From an uncultured Finegoldia sp. (GTDB taxonomy: Bacteria; Bacillota; Clostridia; Tissierellales; Peptoniphilaceae): a stretch of DNA of 17,256 nucleotides. The notes below the pieces were generated by a model, which was given only the letters and a program-made list of their open reading frames with translations, made no database searches and had not been told where the DNA came from. Positions 15,435-17,256 of the stretch are shown piece after piece; position 1 is the first letter of the stretch, and every line of letters begins with the position of its first letter. The stretch is taken from assembly GCF_900766215.1 (NCBI RefSeq), contig NZ_CAAFUQ010000101.1, positions 1 through 17,256 of the forward strand, written 5' to 3'. Position numbers and translations under genes: made by a program.

Positions 15435-17075
15435 CTAATTAAATATTCTCTTTATTTTATCAAGCAAAGAACTATTGCCCCCATCTAACAAAGCATAATT
15501 CATAACCTTGTCATTGCCAACTGCGTAATCTTCGATTTGGTTTTCGATAAACATATCAGGATACCACGTTGATCCATCGCCTTTGTTTAAATTCGAAGAG
15601 TGTATAACATCTTTGTAAGTATAATCATATCTTCTCATTTCTCCTGATGTGTATATGAATAGTTTGCTTTTCCCAAGATATACAATATTTCCTCCAGACA
15701 TATTATGATTTGAAGCTCCCGCAGTATTTGTTCCAATCATCTGTACATTTTCTAAGTTCCTTTTTACACTATCTATCATTCTTATGCCTGCTGAAAAAGT
15801 TCCTTCACCAATTAACACTTTAATATTGATTTTTGGATTTAATAATTGATATTGCATTATCGCAAACTCTAATTCTTTTGCGTTTGTAAACATGCCACCA
15901 CCATTATATCTGATGTCTAATATGATGTTGTCAATATCTTCTGCTTGTATTTCATTTTGCATTTTAGTTATCAAATCTTTTAATACGTTATCTTTATTCA
16001 TATCGTAAGAATAATTATATTTAATTACTAGATTTCTGTTTGATTTATAGAAATAAAATGGTTTATTTTCTGTGAATTGTTCTTTTCCCCAATTTGTATA
16101 TGCATCCCATTTTAATTCATTAGTATCGTACATTATTTGATTGTAGCTTTCATCATCGTAATAATTTTTGTATATTCCAATATTATCAGTTTTAATGGTG
16201 TCTACAATCTTATCAACGATTTTTCCATTTTGCAAAATTTGTAAATGTACTTTATCTCCTTTTATTATATTTTCCTTTTTAAGTAAATCTGTGTATAACA
16301 TGTAACCATAATGTAAAATATTTTTCTTTCCAGTTTCATTCTCTGCAGAAATGTATTTGCACACTATTTTCAATATTTCAGATGATTTTACACCTTCAAT
16401 GCTTACGATTTTAGAATACAATAAGTCCTTGCATTTTTCCGTTGTATTTATGATGTAGAATTCGTCGCCAATTATTTTTATTATGAACGGGAATTGCTCT
16501 GTCCCCAAATGCCACATAGCAGTTGTGTGTCTATCGTTCATGTTAGATATTATTTTACTAAGCTGTAAATTCAAATCTCCAACTGTATTTCCTGTTGGAT
16601 TTTGTAGTAATTTATCAATATCCGAATCTAGCTGTTCTTTTGTATATCCTCCAAGATATCCTTGTTCATGGATATAAAAGCTTTTAAAATTATTAACATC
16701 TTTGATGTAATCTTCTTTTGATAAAACTCTATTTAATTCAATCTCTCCAAGTTTTTTGTGTTTTTCTTTGTTTGTGTCCAAGTTTCCCTTATCATACATG
16801 CTATCTGCAGAGAATGTAAGCACCTCTATATTATCAAGTTCGTTATCAGAATATGAAATATTAGAAAAAGCTACTGCTATAACTATAATTATAGCAGTGC
16901 TCATTTTTCTGATCTTATTTATCATTTTTGATTTGTATCCATTTTCTGTATGGATTATAACACATGGTTGAGGATCAGGATCCCCTCCACGTCCGTCTAT
17001 TACTGTACAAGCTGAACTTGAATTCGGTTTTATTTGAATTAAGCTTCTACTGTTTCTTTCTTTAATGATTTTCAT
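15435..17075 (-). CDS. S41-family protein P3 with N-terminal extension before its signal sequence
   Basis: A 546-residue paralogue of P1/P2. Residues 51-76 are a hydrophobic signal-like segment (MINKIRK... to SYS), and ELDNIEVLTF after it aligns with the mature starts of P1/P2. The S41 features are NDRHTT (H183), DIRYNGGG (about 387-394), TFSAGI with S428, and the WYPDMFIENQI tail. The expected Glu is T449 (IGTNTAG), so catalysis is doubtful. Residues 1-50 have no counterpart in P1/P2; they hold C23 and C38 around a GRGGDPDPQP segment. The start at 17075 is well supported (AAAGGAG upstream), while the ATG of M51 has no ribosome binding site. It follows P4 by 28 bases, so they probably share a transcript. 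Its C-terminal tail beyond MNYAL resembles P4. Confidence 0.8.
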   Translation of the reverse strand: MKIIKERNSRSLIQIKPNSSSACTVIDGRGGDPDPQPCVIIHTENGYKSKMINKIRKMSTAIIIVIAVAFSNISYSDNELDNIEVLTFSADSMYDKGNLDTNKEKHKKLGEIELNRVLSKEDYIKDVNNFKSFYIHEQGYLGGYTKEQLDSDIDKLLQNPTGNTVGDLNLQLSKIISNMNDRHTTAMWHLGTEQFPFIIKIIGDEFYIINTTEKCKDLLYSKIVSIEGVKSSEILKIVCKYISAENETGKKNILHYGYMLYTDLLKKENIIKGDKVHLQILQNGKIVDKIVDTIKTDNIGIYKNYYDDESYNQIMYDTNELKWDAYTNWGKEQFTENKPFYFYKSNRNLVIKYNYSYDMNKDNVLKDLITKMQNEIQAEDIDNIILDIRYNGGGMFTNAKELEFAIMQYQLLNPKINIKVLIGEGTFSAGIRMIDSVKRNLENVQMIGTNTAGASNHNMSGGNIVYLGKSKLFIYTSGEMRRYDYTYKDVIHSSNLNKGDGSTWYPDMFIENQIEDYAVGNDKVMNYALLDGGNSSLLDKIKRIFN

Positions 17076-17103
17076 ACAATTCTCCTTTCAATGTTTCCTG
17101 ATA

Positions 17104-17256
17104 TTATTTTTTCAAATTTTTTATTCTATCAATCAAGGAATTGTCTCCTTCATCTCTCAATGCATAATTCATAGCCGGATCATTTCCTATCATGTAATCT
17201 GCAAAAGATTGCTCTGCGTGGAAGTCTGGTGTAAGCATATCACCTTCATAATCATA
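17104..17256 (-). CDS. C-terminal end of a fourth S41-family paralogue, P4 (partial)
   Basis: An open frame enters from the right edge and ends at a TAA (complement of 17104-17106), giving 50 codons. It contains TPDFHAEQSFADYMIGNDPAMNYAL, which aligns with the YPDMFIENQI-DYA-GND-VMNYA tail of P1-P3. It then has GDNSLIDRIKN, similar to the last residues of P3 (GGNSSLLDKIKR) and absent from P1 and P2. The catalytic region is outside the window. It precedes P3 by 28 bases in the same direction. Confidence 0.78.
   Translation of the reverse strand, partial: YDYEGDMLTPDFHAEQSFADYMIGNDPAMNYALRDEGDNSLIDRIKNLKK

Noticed and set aside
1..17256. CRISPR array, tRNA/rRNA, riboswitch, transposase or integrase
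   Set aside because: No regularly spaced short repeats, cloverleaf-like sequence, conserved riboswitch core or transposase motifs were seen by eye. A weak structured RNA could escape this reading.

Overview
The window looks like a chromosomal segment of a low-GC, strictly anaerobic Gram-positive bacterium. The evidence is A+T-rich DNA, AGGAG/AGGTGA-type ribosome binding sites, an oxygen-sensitive class III ribonucleotide reductase as the only one seen, and a Clostridia-type ftsE-ftsX-M23 peptidase cluster. A Tissierellia/Peptoniphilaceae member such as Finegoldia would fit. That is an impression from gene content and style, not a proof.

Layout, left to right. (1) Positions 1-970: the first codons of a minus-strand gene that leaves the window, a terminator, and a minus-strand membrane protein with a C-terminal J-domain. 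(2) 1050-3643: a plus-strand two-gene operon encoding a MoxR/NorQ-type AAA+ ATPase and a VWA (CoxE/NorD-like) partner. It ends in a bidirectional terminator shared with (3), the minus-strand nrdD-nrdG pair at 3692-6315. The nrdD promoter carries two palindromes that resemble NrdR boxes. (4) 6471-8695: a minus-strand operon of a PDZ/S41 C-terminal processing protease and a NodB polysaccharide deacetylase. (5) 8790-11838: a minus-strand operon of two paralogous secreted S41-family proteins (called P2 and P1 here) with its own promoter and terminator. (6) 11888-14770: ftsE-ftsX-M23 hydrolase, a complete divisome-linked cell-wall hydrolase module. (7) 14822-15355: 5-formyltetrahydrofolate cyclo-ligase on the plus strand. 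(8) 15370-17256: a second tandem pair of the same S41 family (P3, and P4, which is cut by the window edge), again on the minus strand.

How the genes work together. FtsE/FtsX would gate the coiled-coil M23 hydrolase at the septum. The deacetylase and the PDZ protease act on the same envelope compartment. NrdD/NrdG supply dNTPs under anaerobic conditions. The MoxR/VWA pair is a chaperone-like assembly module with no visible client.

The least ordinary part is the four-member S41 paralogue family that brackets the ftsEX module. Its members differ at the predicted catalytic glutamate and share a C-terminal block of nearly identical DNA. One member (P3) has a 50-residue N-terminal extension, with two cysteines and locally higher GC, placed in front of its signal sequence. 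No tRNA, rRNA, CRISPR array or insertion sequence was recognised. No gene-free stretch exceeds about 300 bases.
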